From contig NZ_CALHDW010000006.1 in NCBI RefSeq assembly GCF_938023125.1, positions 65,901-129,900 of the forward strand: a DNA stretch of 64,000 nucleotides. Direction: 5' to 3'. Shown in pieces: positions 28,132-37,300 of the stretch (position 1 is its first letter; each line of letters starts with the position of its first letter). Under the pieces are notes generated by a model, which ran no database searches, was not told the origin of the DNA, and saw nothing but the letters and a program-made list of their open reading frames with translations. The position numbers and the translations under genes were made by a program. The DNA is from an uncultured Porphyromonas sp. (GTDB lineage: Bacteria; Bacteroidota; Bacteroidia; Bacteroidales; Porphyromonadaceae).

Positions 28132-29280
28132 CTAGAGGGAGAGTTTGTAGGAGGATCTGCCTATTCGTAGTAGGTATATCCCGGGAGAGAGCATGTAACT
28201 ACCGCTAGAGGTCCATTGCGTAACTAGGTTGCCCTCGTGATCGTAGAGCCGAGCCGTTGTAACCCCTTGAGGTAGGGCGAGCATCAGGGTATTGCCCACA
28301 AGTCGGTAGGGTCGCTCCTCATTCTCCAATACCTGTGCCTGCTCTTCCAATGTGTCAATAGACTCAATTTGGCGCACTATTTTCTGCCAAAAGGGAGATT
28401 GAGCGTAGAGCGCGATGGACTCTTCGGGGACATAGAGATAGAGAGGAGCTCCGTGGTAAGAGGAGGTTGAGCCTGTAATCTCGGGAGGGAATGCACTGCG
28501 GATAATGAGAGTATCTAGGGGGGAGTCAATCCAAGGGATCCCCTCCATTTGGGAGAGCGTGGTTGGGAGATCGAGGGTGGTGAGGGAGGTAGACCTTCGG
28601 AACGCCTCTTGCCCGATACTCGTAACCCCCTCGGGTATCTCTAGATGCCTTACGTAGGGGCTCATGGCAAAGGCGAATCGCCCGATGCGAACGATCTCTT
28701 CGGGTAGGAGGGGGCAAGTGTAGAGGCTGCCCGTGGGGTAGAGTAGCAGCGTGCGGCTTGTGAGATCCACAAGGCATCCTTGTTGTACGGCAAGGTAGGG
28801 CGACCCCTCCTCTACCTCTATGGTTTCTAGATAACGCCCCATGATGGCACCCTCTTCGTAGTGCTGGAGTGTGGCCGGTAGGCGAATCTCCGAGAAAGCC
28901 CCATCCAAAAATGCCCATTGCTCCATGCTTCTAAGCCCTTTGTTGAGGAGTACATGCCGTAGATAGGGGCAGTAGAAAGCTTGGGAGGAAATGTGCCGGA
29001 GGGGGAAGGGGAGAATCAGCTCTTGCAGAAAGGGTTGACCTGCGACTTGCCCCAAAGAATCGACGTAGTACGTAGCTTGGGGGGCAATGGTATCAATCCA
29101 TTTTAGTACGGGATCTATGGCCATATTGAGGTAGGCTTCTTGACCTTTCCAATGCAGCAGGGTACGTCCGTCCGGGCTTAGGGAGTAATCCTCGGGAGGT
29201 ATGGAGGGGAGGTTTTGTGCCCTAAGGGGGTGGAGGAATGTGAGTAGGGCGAGGGCGAAAGTAAGAGGGTGTCGTTTCAT
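28132..29280 (-). CDS. Secreted BspA-like leucine-rich-repeat protein
   Basis: 382 residues from ATG 29280, with signal peptide MKRHPLTFALALLTFLHPLR. The frame stays open further upstream but that part lies inside the kinase gene. The middle holds LRR_5/BspA-type repeats (AFYCPYLRHVLLNKGLRSM, AFAMSPYVRHLEIPEGVTSI, AFRRSTSLTTLDLPTTL). The last ~60 residues (ARLYDHEGNLVTQW to YLLRIGRSSYKLSL) resemble a T9SS sorting tail. Probably a surface protein for binding or adhesion. Its start overlaps the kinase stop (ATGA, 29277-29280), so the two are translationally coupled. Confidence 0.82.
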   Translation of the reverse strand: MKRHPLTFALALLTFLHPLRAQNLPSIPPEDYSLSPDGRTLLHWKGQEAYLNMAIDPVLKWIDTIAPQATYYVDSLGQVAGQPFLQELILPFPLRHISSQAFYCPYLRHVLLNKGLRSMEQWAFLDGAFSEIRLPATLQHYEEGAIMGRYLETIEVEEGSPYLAVQQGCLVDLTSRTLLLYPTGSLYTCPLLPEEIVRIGRFAFAMSPYVRHLEIPEGVTSIGQEAFRRSTSLTTLDLPTTLSQMEGIPWIDSPLDTLIIRSAFPPEITGSTSSYHGAPLYLYVPEESIALYAQSPFWQKIVRQIESIDTLEEQAQVLENEERPYRLVGNTLMLALPQGVTTARLYDHEGNLVTQWTSSGSYMLSPGIYLLRIGRSSYKLSL

Positions 29281-30167
29281 AGAGGTAGGAATTGTTGAGG
29301 CGGTATGTGCGCTAGGTTTTTCTTTTCTAGAGCCTGGAAAAATAGGTCTAGCAGCCGAGCTAGATAGGCATCTTGGGGGAGGCTCTTGAGGGCCTTGAGG
29401 GCTGGGGATTGCTTCGAGTGACGGAAGTCCCAAGCGGAGAGTAGGAGCCGTTCCTTACCACCAAAGTGTGAGAAAAGCTCGGGAGCTAGGGCTAGGGCCC
29501 GTAGCGAGAGGGCGATCACGGCTAAAGCGAAGTCGCTAGCGTGTAGATTAAAGTCGCTCGGGGAGCAGAGAGGATGTGTATAATCGGGATTGCCCTCCTC
29601 TCGGGGTAGCTCACCCTGCATGGAGGGCAGGTAGATGCCATCGTAGTCGAGAAGCACGATGGAGCCATCGGGGCGAATACGCAGATTGTCGCTCTTGAGG
29701 TCGCCGTGAGCAAAGGATTGGCTACGGAGCCAGTAGGCAAAATGCCCAAAGTCTTGGGATAGTTGTAGTAGTCGCTCGGGGCTATGGAGGTGGCAATCGA
29801 CCTCACGAACGAGGCTTTTCCCTTCCACCCACGGGAGTAGTACTAGGGGATAGTACGTATTGCCAACTCGCAACTCCTCTTCGCATAATCGCATGGGGAG
29901 GAGGTAGGGGGAGGCAATGCTGTTGAGTTGTTGAGAGATGGCTCGGCAGCTGGGGATGCGTCGCTCTTGCTCGGCTACGTAGCACTTGATGGCCCACGCT
30001 TCGCGTTCGTTCCCTATGCTATGTGCCTTAAATACGACAGAGTAGCTCCCCCGGGAGTAGATGGGCTCCCCCTCTTCATCAACCGAGAGCGCAAGGCGCA
30101 GGCTTCGGAACGTACCACTCTCTGCGTGGCGTAATGCCGAGGTATATTCTGCGATAGAGGGGAACAT
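29277..30167 (-). CDS. Eukaryotic-like protein kinase
   Basis: 296 residues with a protein-kinase fold: glycine-rich loop SRGSYSVVFKA (~39-49), VAIK-type lysine in WAIKCY, catalytic loop HGDLKSDNLRI and a metal-binding LLDYDG in place of DFG. The later stretch MQGELPREEGNPDYTHPL is typical of a Bacteroidota kinase subgroup. No membrane segment or sensor domain is present, so it should be cytoplasmic. It is coupled by a four-base overlap to the secreted LRR gene. The substrate is unknown and could be a small molecule rather than a protein. Confidence 0.82.
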   Translation of the reverse strand: MFPSIAEYTSALRHAESGTFRSLRLALSVDEEGEPIYSRGSYSVVFKAHSIGNEREAWAIKCYVAEQERRIPSCRAISQQLNSIASPYLLPMRLCEEELRVGNTYYPLVLLPWVEGKSLVREVDCHLHSPERLLQLSQDFGHFAYWLRSQSFAHGDLKSDNLRIRPDGSIVLLDYDGIYLPSMQGELPREEGNPDYTHPLCSPSDFNLHASDFALAVIALSLRALALAPELFSHFGGKERLLLSAWDFRHSKQSPALKALKSLPQDAYLARLLDLFFQALEKKNLAHIPPQQFLPL

Positions 30168-30203
30168 CTTTGCCTTTTGTTTTTGGACTCCCTTGAGAGA
30201 AGA

Positions 30204-30275
30204 AAAAAGCTAATGAGCTTTTGCGAAATTGCTAATTAGCTTTTCACAAATTCCTCATTAGCTTTTTCTCCCAAC
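30204..30275 (-). terminator. Terminator-like hairpin built from three 22-bp direct repeats
   Basis: AAAAAGCTAATGAG (30204-30217) is perfectly complementary to CTCATTAGCTTTTT (30254-30267). The inner palindrome gctaattagc (30231-30240) can form a second hairpin. Minus-strand transcripts from marC would end in this stem plus a T-run. The region also reads as three direct repeats of period 22, starting at 30210, 30232 and 30254. It lies between marC and the kinase gene. Confidence 0.6.
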
Positions 30276-30294
30276 GTAATAAGTATTCTCCTTC

Positions 30295-30924
30295 TTAGGG
30301 CTGAGTGGTGTGCAGCATATCGATAACCTTCATCAAGTTATCAATGAAGAATTTGATGGAGACGGCAAGCAGAATAACCCCGAAGAACTTACGGAGAACG
30401 AAGATCCCGCCCTTGCCGAGCCAGCGCTCGAGCGGATCTACAAACCTCAGCATCAGGAAAATGAGAGCCGAGACAGCCAGCACGGCTACAAATATATTGG
30501 AGTAAGCAACCCCCTGAGCTACCAATGTGAGCAAAGCGGTAAAGGAGGCGGCTCCTGCAAACAAGGGGAATACGAGGGGTACGATATTGGCATTGCCATT
30601 AGGACCATCGTCTTTGAATACTTGTACACCAAAGAGCATCTCCACGGCTAGCACAAAGAGCACGATAGACCCTGCCACGGCAAAACTCTGTGTATCTACC
30701 CCAAAAATATTGAGCATAGGCTCCCCGATAAATAGGAACGCAAGCAACATTACACAAGACCAAAGCGTAACGGTGGAGGGGCTTATTTTCTGCCCCTTGT
30801 CTTTGATACTAAGCACAACAGGGATGGCTCCCACTACGTCTACTGCAATAAATAGGGTCATGAAGGCGCGACCTGCGTCTGCAAAATTGAATGCCGATAA
30901 GTCGGCTAAGATTTTATCCCACAT
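30295..30924 (-). CDS. MarC/UPF0056-family membrane protein
   Basis: 209 residues with about six membrane helices. The first segment, MTLFIAVDVVGAIPVVLSI, holds the family D-x-x-G-x-x-P pattern, and FAVAGSIVLFVLAVEMLFG is the usual third helix region. MarC was once linked to antibiotic resistance, but the function is not established. It is downstream of tgt on the same strand with a 125-base gap and is followed by a terminator-like hairpin. Confidence 0.88.
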   Translation of the reverse strand: MWDKILADLSAFNFADAGRAFMTLFIAVDVVGAIPVVLSIKDKGQKISPSTVTLWSCVMLLAFLFIGEPMLNIFGVDTQSFAVAGSIVLFVLAVEMLFGVQVFKDDGPNGNANIVPLVFPLFAGAASFTALLTLVAQGVAYSNIFVAVLAVSALIFLMLRFVDPLERWLGKGGIFVLRKFFGVILLAVSIKFFIDNLMKVIDMLHTTQP

Positions 30925-31049
30925 ACTAATCTACTATTTTATACTAAGCCTCACCTCTCTATATATGGTGATCTCCCTACTTATCCCCAATTGGCGAAGC
31001 GGATTCCCAAAATCTGCTGTCCCTCTAGTGTGGAGGGCATCTTTCTTTT

Positions 31050-32177
31050 TTAGAGCCGGCGAGTGAGCTCGGGCAGGATCCCGGCTTTCCACTCCGTGAA
31101 TCGATCCTCTCCGAGAGCTTTGCGCGCTTCGCCCACAAGCCATAGATAGAAGGCTACATTGTGGAGCGATGCGAGGGTTAGCCCTGTTAGCTCCTCAGCC
31201 TTGAAGAGGTGGTGCAGGTAGGCAAGCGTGTAACGCTCATCCATGGGGTGTGCCCCTCCGTGGTCGATCGGCTCGAAGCAATCGCGCCACTTGGCATTCT
31301 TTATATTGATGGTGCCATGCCGTGTAAAGAGCATCCCGTTGCGCCCATTGCGTGTAGGCATAATGCAATCGAACATATCCACCCCGCGCTCAATACCCTC
31401 CAAGAGATTGGCAGGAGTGCCTACGCCCATCAGATAGCGAGGCTTGTCGAGAGGTAAAATGGAATTGGTGAGTTCGATCATCTCGTACATCTTCTCGGTC
31501 GGTTCGCCCACGGCAAGCCCTCCGATTGCATTACCATCCGCCCCTAGAGCCGCAATGTTTTCGGCCGCTCTACGCCTAAGGTCGGGGTAAACGCATCCCT
31601 GTACGATGGGGAAAAGAGACTGTTGGTATCCATAGAGTGGCTCAGTCTCGGCGAGTCGCTTGCGGCAACGCTCCAGCCAACGCTCGGTAATGTCGAGCGA
31701 CTGACGTGCGTACTCGTAGGAGGCGTCCCCGGGGCAACACTCGTCAAAAGCCATGATAATATCCGCCCCGATGGTGCGCTCTATATCCATTACCCTCTCG
31801 GGGGAGAATAGGTGCTTGGAGCCGTCGATATGGGAGGCAAATGTTACCCCTTCTTCTGTGATTTTACGGCGGTGCGCTAGCGAAAAAACTTGGAAGCCGC
31901 CACTATCCGTGAGGATCGGTTTTTGCCAAGTGCCGAACTTATGCAACCCGCCTGCACTACGCAGTACCTCCAGCCCCGGGCGGAGGTAGAGGTGATAGGT
32001 ATTGCCCAAGATAATCTGTGCGCCCGTTGTTTCCATCTGTTCCATGGTGAGGGCTTTGACAGCACCTGCCGTACCTACCGGCATAAAAATAGGAGTCTCG
32101 ATAACTCCGTGGTCGGTCGTAATCCTCCCCAATCGAGCTGCACTCTTGGGATCGTTGCGTAGTACTTCGTATTTCAT
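31050..32177 (-). CDS. tgt: tRNA-guanine transglycosylase
   Basis: 375 residues from ATG 32177 (MKYEVLRNDPKSAARLG). The longer frame to 32207 crosses the promoter. Tgt exchanges G34 of GUN-anticodon tRNAs for a queuine precursor. Family blocks: TPIFMPVGTAGAVK, TDSGGFQVFSL with the catalytic Asp, DECCPGD, and the second Asp in VDMFDCIMPTRNGRNG. The usual C-x-C-x2-C zinc site before the final His is absent: the segment reads KWRDCFEPIDHGGAHPMDE. My recollection is that this is a lineage feature of Bacteroidota enzymes. Confidence 0.95.
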   Translation of the reverse strand: MKYEVLRNDPKSAARLGRITTDHGVIETPIFMPVGTAGAVKALTMEQMETTGAQIILGNTYHLYLRPGLEVLRSAGGLHKFGTWQKPILTDSGGFQVFSLAHRRKITEEGVTFASHIDGSKHLFSPERVMDIERTIGADIIMAFDECCPGDASYEYARQSLDITERWLERCRKRLAETEPLYGYQQSLFPIVQGCVYPDLRRRAAENIAALGADGNAIGGLAVGEPTEKMYEMIELTNSILPLDKPRYLMGVGTPANLLEGIERGVDMFDCIMPTRNGRNGMLFTRHGTINIKNAKWRDCFEPIDHGGAHPMDERYTLAYLHHLFKAEELTGLTLASLHNVAFYLWLVGEARKALGEDRFTEWKAGILPELTRRL

Positions 32178-32184
32178 TCTGCCG

Positions 32185-32192
32185 CAAAAGTA
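32185..32192 (-). promoter_or_regulatory. -7 promoter element of tgt
   Basis: Minus-strand TACTTTTG matches TAnnTTTG, ending only 7 bases before ATG 32177. Transcription would begin at or next to the start codon, so the message may be leaderless. Confidence 0.5.
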
Positions 32193-32290
32193 CAAAAAGA
32201 TAGGCACTCCTCCCTAGGGCGAGGCTTGTGTATACCGCCTTTTCGCCTACGAGTATGAGCGCTTTTTCTGTAGTATGGGGGAAGGTGGGG

Positions 32291-32331
32291 ATAAACAAAA
32301 CCCACTCCAGGGGCGGGCCCGAGGAGTGGGT
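32291..32331 (-). terminator. Intrinsic terminator of metK
   Basis: ACCCACTCC (32300-32308) pairs perfectly with GGAGTGGGT (32323-32331). On the minus strand it is followed by TTTGTTTA. It lies 24 bases past the metK stop. Confidence 0.8.
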
Positions 32332-32354
32332 GATGCAAAGGGATCGGATGCCTT

Positions 32355-33641
32355 TTAGAGGGCAAAGGCCGCCTTGATGCGGTCTACATAGTCGAGTTTC
32401 TCCCACGTAAAGAGTTCTACCTCTACCTCCTCTGCGGGGCGATGGAAGTACTCAAAACGCTTGGTTACACGCTCGGGGTTGCGGCCAAAGTGCCCATAAG
32501 CCGCAGTCTCCTGGTAAATGGGCTTGCGCAAGCCGAGGCGTTGCTCTATGGCATAGGGGCGAAGGTCGAAGATCTCCCCAATCTTGCGGGCAATCTCTCC
32601 GTCACTCATCGCTACGTGGCTGGTGCCCAATGTCTCAACAAAAATGCTGATGGGTTGAGCTACCCCAATGGCGTAGGCGAGTTGTACCTTCATCTCATCG
32701 GCCACACCGGCAGCCACCATGTTTTTGGCAATGTGCCGTGCAGCATAGGCGGCCGAGCGGTCTACTTTTGAGGGGTCTTTGCCCGAGAAGGCACCCCCAC
32801 CATGACTACATCTACCGCCATAGGTATCCACAATAATCTTGCGACCGGTCACACCTGTATCACCCGAGGGTCCACCTATAACAAACTTGCCCGTGGGGTT
32901 TACAAAGAGTTTGTAGTCGCCCTGGAATAGGGCTTGAATCGAGGCATCGTAGCGAGCCACAAGGCGAGGAATCAGCAACGAGCGTACATCGTCTTCGATT
33001 CGTTGGCGCATGGCACTATCCGCATCGTCTTGGCTTTGCCCCTTCTCCGGAGCGATAAACTCATCGTGCTGAGTCGAAAGTACAATCGCATCAATACGCA
33101 AGGGGCGGTGATCGTCGCTATACTCAATGGTGATTTGGCTCTTGGCGTCGGGGCGGAGGTAGGGCATCAGCTCAGGTTCGTGCTTGCGGATGTGTGCCAA
33201 CTCGAGTAGCAGGCTATGAGCCAAATCAATGGCTAGAGGCATGTAGTTGGGGGTTTCGCGTGTTGCATACCCAAACATAAGCCCCTGGTCTCCTGCGCCT
33301 TGTTCTTCGGGAGCTGAGCGATCTACCCCCCGATTGATGTCGGGGCTTTGGTCGTGTATTGCCGAGAGGATACCGCAGCTATCAGCGTCAAATCCATAGG
33401 CAGCTTGGTTGTACCCAATACCTTCTATCACACGGCGCACGGTGGCATCAATGTCTACATAACCCTGGCTGCGCACCTCCCCTGCGAGTACCACTTGACC
33501 ACGAGTAGCAAGTACTTCGCAGGCAACTTTGGACTGAGGATCGGCAGCAATAAGGCTATCTACTATGGCGTCGGCAATTTGGTCACAGACTTTGTCGGGG
33601 TGACCTTCCGATACGGATTCGGATGTAAAGAGGTAACTCAT
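32355..33641 (-). CDS. metK: S-adenosylmethionine synthetase
   Basis: 428 residues from ATG 33641 (MSYLFTSESVSEGHPDKVCD). The in-frame upstream codons belong to the leader. MetK makes SAM from methionine and ATP. Signature blocks: GHPDKVCDQIADAI, GAGDQGLMFGYA and GGGAFSGKDPSKVDRSAAY. It is preceded by a ~420-base leader with its own promoter and an internal terminator, so its expression is probably regulated by leader RNA. A strong terminator follows. Confidence 0.96.
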   Translation of the reverse strand: MSYLFTSESVSEGHPDKVCDQIADAIVDSLIAADPQSKVACEVLATRGQVVLAGEVRSQGYVDIDATVRRVIEGIGYNQAAYGFDADSCGILSAIHDQSPDINRGVDRSAPEEQGAGDQGLMFGYATRETPNYMPLAIDLAHSLLLELAHIRKHEPELMPYLRPDAKSQITIEYSDDHRPLRIDAIVLSTQHDEFIAPEKGQSQDDADSAMRQRIEDDVRSLLIPRLVARYDASIQALFQGDYKLFVNPTGKFVIGGPSGDTGVTGRKIIVDTYGGRCSHGGGAFSGKDPSKVDRSAAYAARHIAKNMVAAGVADEMKVQLAYAIGVAQPISIFVETLGTSHVAMSDGEIARKIGEIFDLRPYAIEQRLGLRKPIYQETAAYGHFGRNPERVTKRFEYFHRPAEEVEVELFTWEKLDYVDRIKAAFAL

Positions 33642-33752
33642 ACTTTCTTTTTTGATTAGTCTAATATTGATTGTTTCGCAAGGACAGACACCCGAATTTG
33701 TTGGGTCGGGGCAAACAACGCTTTGCTTCCTCACGGATTTTTGGTTGCACAA

Positions 33753-33781
33753 GGTGGAGGTTCGACTCCCACGAGGGCAAC
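33753..33781 (+). other. tRNA 3'-end-like sequence inside the metK leader
   Basis: The plus strand reads like a T-arm plus acceptor 3' strand (gtggaggttcgactcccac then gagggca). The T-stem has two extra bases, and no matching 5' acceptor, D-arm or anticodon arm is found within 100 bases. It could be a tRNA relic or an integration scar. On the transcribed minus strand it folds as a hairpin closed by GTTGC/GCAAC, so chance resemblance is possible. Confidence 0.25.
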
Positions 33782-33811
33782 AAAAAACTCCCCACGTCTT
33801 ACTGTGGAGAG
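33782..33811 (-). terminator. Intrinsic terminator inside the metK leader
   Basis: On the minus strand CTCTCCAC (plus 33804-33811) pairs with GTGGGGAG (plus 33788-33795), 8 bp with one mismatch, and is followed directly by T6 (A6 at 33782-33787). It lies ~140 bases upstream of the metK start, so it either ends a separate small RNA or acts as an attenuator. Confidence 0.7.
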
Positions 33812-34065
33812 TGAGAAGAGATGTAATAAATTGCCCTCTCAGTATCGATTTTGCTTGGGAGTTGTCCAAAGATGCTGCTCCGTATAGTCTATTTGTTCCC
33901 TCTTTTGGGGGAACCCCTAGTTCGCAATTTCTCTTTTTGAGAAAGAGGCGAAGAGCAGCGTAGCATAGCCTTTGTCACGCGAGGGGTGGAAAGGTTTAGC
34001 ATTTTTTCTTGTGGTTGCAAGCTCCGCAAATCCGTCCACAGACCAACGTCTTTTCTGATGTCGTC
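33782..34065 (-). ncRNA. Structured leader RNA or small RNA upstream of metK (unclassified)
   Basis: About 285 bases between a strong promoter and an intrinsic terminator. Several helices are visible on the minus strand: CCGACG/CGTTGG near the 5' end, TGTGG/CCACA enclosing TTGC/GCAA, TTTCTC/GAGAAA, GTTCCC/GGGAAC, and a long-range GCTGCTC/GAGCAGC (plus 33952-33958 with 33874-33880). I could not match it to tmRNA, RNase P or SRP RNA. Short strings GCAACC (plus 34013-34018) and TGCTAA (33996-34001) recall the SAM-I core, but the rest of that fold was not found. Either a riboswitch/attenuator for metK or an independent RNA. Confidence 0.5.
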
Positions 34066-34069
34066 GGTG

Positions 34070-34100
34070 CAAAGTTAGTGACTAATCTCTAACCCTGCAA
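34070..34100 (-). promoter_or_regulatory. Promoter of the metK leader
   Basis: Minus-strand TTG (34098-34100), 20-base spacer, then TAACTTTG (34070-34077). This fits the Bacteroidota -33/-7 layout. No second promoter motif was seen between the leader terminator and metK. The remaining 34101-34315 stretch up to hsdR is AT-rich and shows nothing else. Confidence 0.65.
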
Positions 34101-34315
34101 TACCCATAAAGAGGGAGATGTTTTATCGGGTCCTTTAGTTTTTATTGTAGATTTGGCGTTTGTAGGCGTTTTTTTTATTTCTTCAAATATGCGGATATTG
34201 AGTAGATCTTTGCTGTAGTATATCTATGAGAGGGCTATTTTTAGATGGCTTTCTTACTCTACATTGCCCTTGATACACCACTGCTCAGTATTCCCAGAGT
34301 AGATGGTATTGCGCA

Positions 34316-37300
34316 TCAGATCTCTCCACCAATTCCCTTAAACTTCTCAATGAATGCTGCTATCTTTTGAAAGACATGTTGTTTCTTCGTTAGATACTGC
34401 GGATTGAGAGGACTCATCTTTGGAAGGATCGCATTGAGATCAGTTCCATTTTCACTGGCAAACTCATGCTTTAATGAGGTTTGAATATAACGCTTCGCTG
34501 CCTCCGCATTCAATTTTTCTTGAGATATTAGGTTTGCAGCTTCTTCCTTTTGTCTCTCTTGTGCGTAAGAGAAGAATGCTGAAATGATTCCAGCCTTGTC
34601 TTGGATAGGCTCCAGGTCTGTCTCATGAATAAAATCTACGATAAGTCCCTCTTTGGCTCTATTCCCAATACTTGACCTTATAATTCGACGTACTTCTTCT
34701 ATTAAAGCATCTTTGTCTTTTACCTTTTTCTTATGTTCGAATACCAGTTCAAGAATATAGTCCAGGTTTATTTCTTGCGATTTGAGCAAGTCCATCTCAA
34801 ACACCACATCGTCCCAATCTATTTTTGATTCCTCGGGTTCTTTCCCCTCTCGTTCCCTCCTGAACCAGTCTCGAATATCGTTATAGGTAGAGCGATAATC
34901 TTGTGTAGCCCGATCTTGCAATACATCCACCTCCATCATTGCAGACATTTCTTCGTCTGTAAGGAAATGGCTCTCCTTGAAGGCCTCGACAGCCGTGGCA
35001 TCTCCCTTGTCAATCTGTTGCAATTCTTTGAGGTAGGTAAACTCATCATAGTTTTGCAGGATATTCTCTACCTTCAAGTAATCGCCAAAGAGTTTCACAA
35101 AGGCTTTTTTGTCTGCCTCTGTTGTTATATCTTCGGGATGTGGAAACTTCTCCTTGAGTTCCTTCACAATGGCTATATAACCTCTATATGCTTCACCAGT
35201 TGCTATATCCGTGAAGCCTTTGAGATATTCCTCATAGCTCTTCTCAAGCACTACGTTCTTTGTATTTTTGTCGCCAAACAACGTGATTGCGTCGATTGTC
35301 GCCTGCTCTAAATCCCGGAACGTAACGATGTTGCCAAATGTTTTGGTGGCGTCGTAGATACGGTTGGTGCGTGAGAAAGCCTGCATCAGTCCATGATAGC
35401 GCAAGTTCTTGTCTACAAATAGAGTGTTTAGCGTGGGTGCGTCAAAGCCGGTAAGGAACATTCCCACCACAATGATGAGGTCTACTTCCTGACTCTTTAC
35501 TCGCTTTGCCAAGTCTCGGTAGTAGTTTTGGAATTCCTTGCTATCTACTCCGAAATTTGTTCTGAACATAGCGTTGTAATCATTGATTGCTTTTGTCAGA
35601 AACTCCTTGGCACTGCTGTCCATGGCTGTGGGTTCAAAGTTCTCTTCACGAATATCGCCTACTGCATTCTGTTCCTCATTTGGGGCAAAGGAGAAGATTG
35701 TAGCTATCTTCAATTTCTTTTCGTTCTCTCTTTGCAGATGGCTCAGTTCCTCGTAATAGAGTTTGGCTGCCTCTACGCTGTTCACGGCAAACATGGCATT
35801 AAAGCCCAGTCCACTTCCCTGATTTCGGTGTGTTTTTATCTTGAAGTTTTTCAAAATATACCGAGACACTTCTTTGATGCGGTCGGGATGAAGTAGGAGT
35901 TTCTTGTTTTCTGCCGCTGTCAGTTTGGCTTCGTCTTTCTCTGTTTCTAAAGCTTTGAAACGTGGACGTACATCGTTGTAATCCACTTTAAATTTCAACA
36001 CTTTCTCGTCTCGTATGGCATCAGTAATAACATACGAATGGAGCTCCCTACCAAATACGCTGGCTGTTGTTTCCGCTCCCAAAGCATTTTCCGGAAATAT
36101 GGGCGTACCTGTAAATCCAAACTGATAATATCGCTTAAACTTTTTCTGGAGATTTTTCTGCGCTTCGCCAAACTGTGAGCGATGGCACTCGTCGAAGATA
36201 AAGACCACTTGTTGCCCATAGACAAGCAGTGAAGGCTCACTCTTCATCAGGTTGTTCAACTTCTGAATAGTTGTTACGATAATCTTGTTATCCCTCTTTT
36301 CTATGTTGCGCTTCAGTCCTGCCGTATTTTCTGAGCCGTTCACGCTGTCGGGCGAGAAGCGTTGGTATTCTTTCATGGTCTGGTAGTCTAAATCCTTGCG
36401 ATCTACCACGAAAAACACCTTGTCTATAAAGTCGAGTTGTGTTGCCAAGCGTGCCGCTTTGAAGCTGGTCAGTGTCTTGCCCGAACCTGTTGTGTGCCAG
36501 ATATATCCACCGCCATCGGGTTTGCTCCATTGTTTTGCTTGATAGGAACTCTTCACTTTCCAGATCAACCTTTCTGATGCTGCAATCTGATAAGGACGCA
36601 TAATAAGAAGCGTGTCGCTGGTATCGAATACCGAATAAGTGAGTAGTACATGCAACAGCGTGTCCTTTTGGAAGAAGGTCGCTGTGAAGTCCTTGAGGTC
36701 TTTAATCAATGTATTGTCTGCCTTAGCCCAATTCATCGTAAAGTCAAAACTGTTCTTGTTTCGCTTTACGGTATTAGCAAAATAGCGGGTGTCAGTGCCG
36801 TTGGAGATAACGAAAATCTGCAAGTATTTATACAGCGAGCTTTCGCTGTTAAAGCTCTCTTTGCTATAGCGGTGTACTTGGTTGAAGGCTTCGCGGATTG
36901 CTATACCACGTTTTTTCAGTTCCACTTGTACCATAGGCAACCCATTTACCAATATGGTTACATCGTAGCGATTAGCTTGCGTTCCAGTCTGTTCAAACTG
37001 GTTGATTACTTGCACTTTGTTTCTAGCAATATTTTGTTTGTCAACCAAATAGATGTTTTGGATGTGCCCATCATCAAACACGAAGTCGTAGATATAATCA
37101 TCCTGTACCCTTCTTGTCTTATCAACAACGCTGTCGCTGGCTTTATCCAAATACTCATCGACGAAGCGTTGCCATTCTGTATCGGTAAAGACAACGTTGT
37201 TGAGCGTTTGCAGTTGCTCCCTTACGTTTGCTAACAGGGCGTCGGGAGTAACAAGCGATGGAAGATACTCATACCCCTGATACTTCAAGTCATCTATCAG

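Noticed and set aside
33652..33963. A 103-codon plus-strand frame across the metK leader
   Set aside because: No domain, and it lies antisense to a structured leader with promoter and terminator; composition is not protein-like.
33996..34018. Assignment of the metK leader to the SAM-I riboswitch
   Set aside because: Only two short core-like strings match; the expected P1, P2 kink-turn and P3 helices could not be placed.
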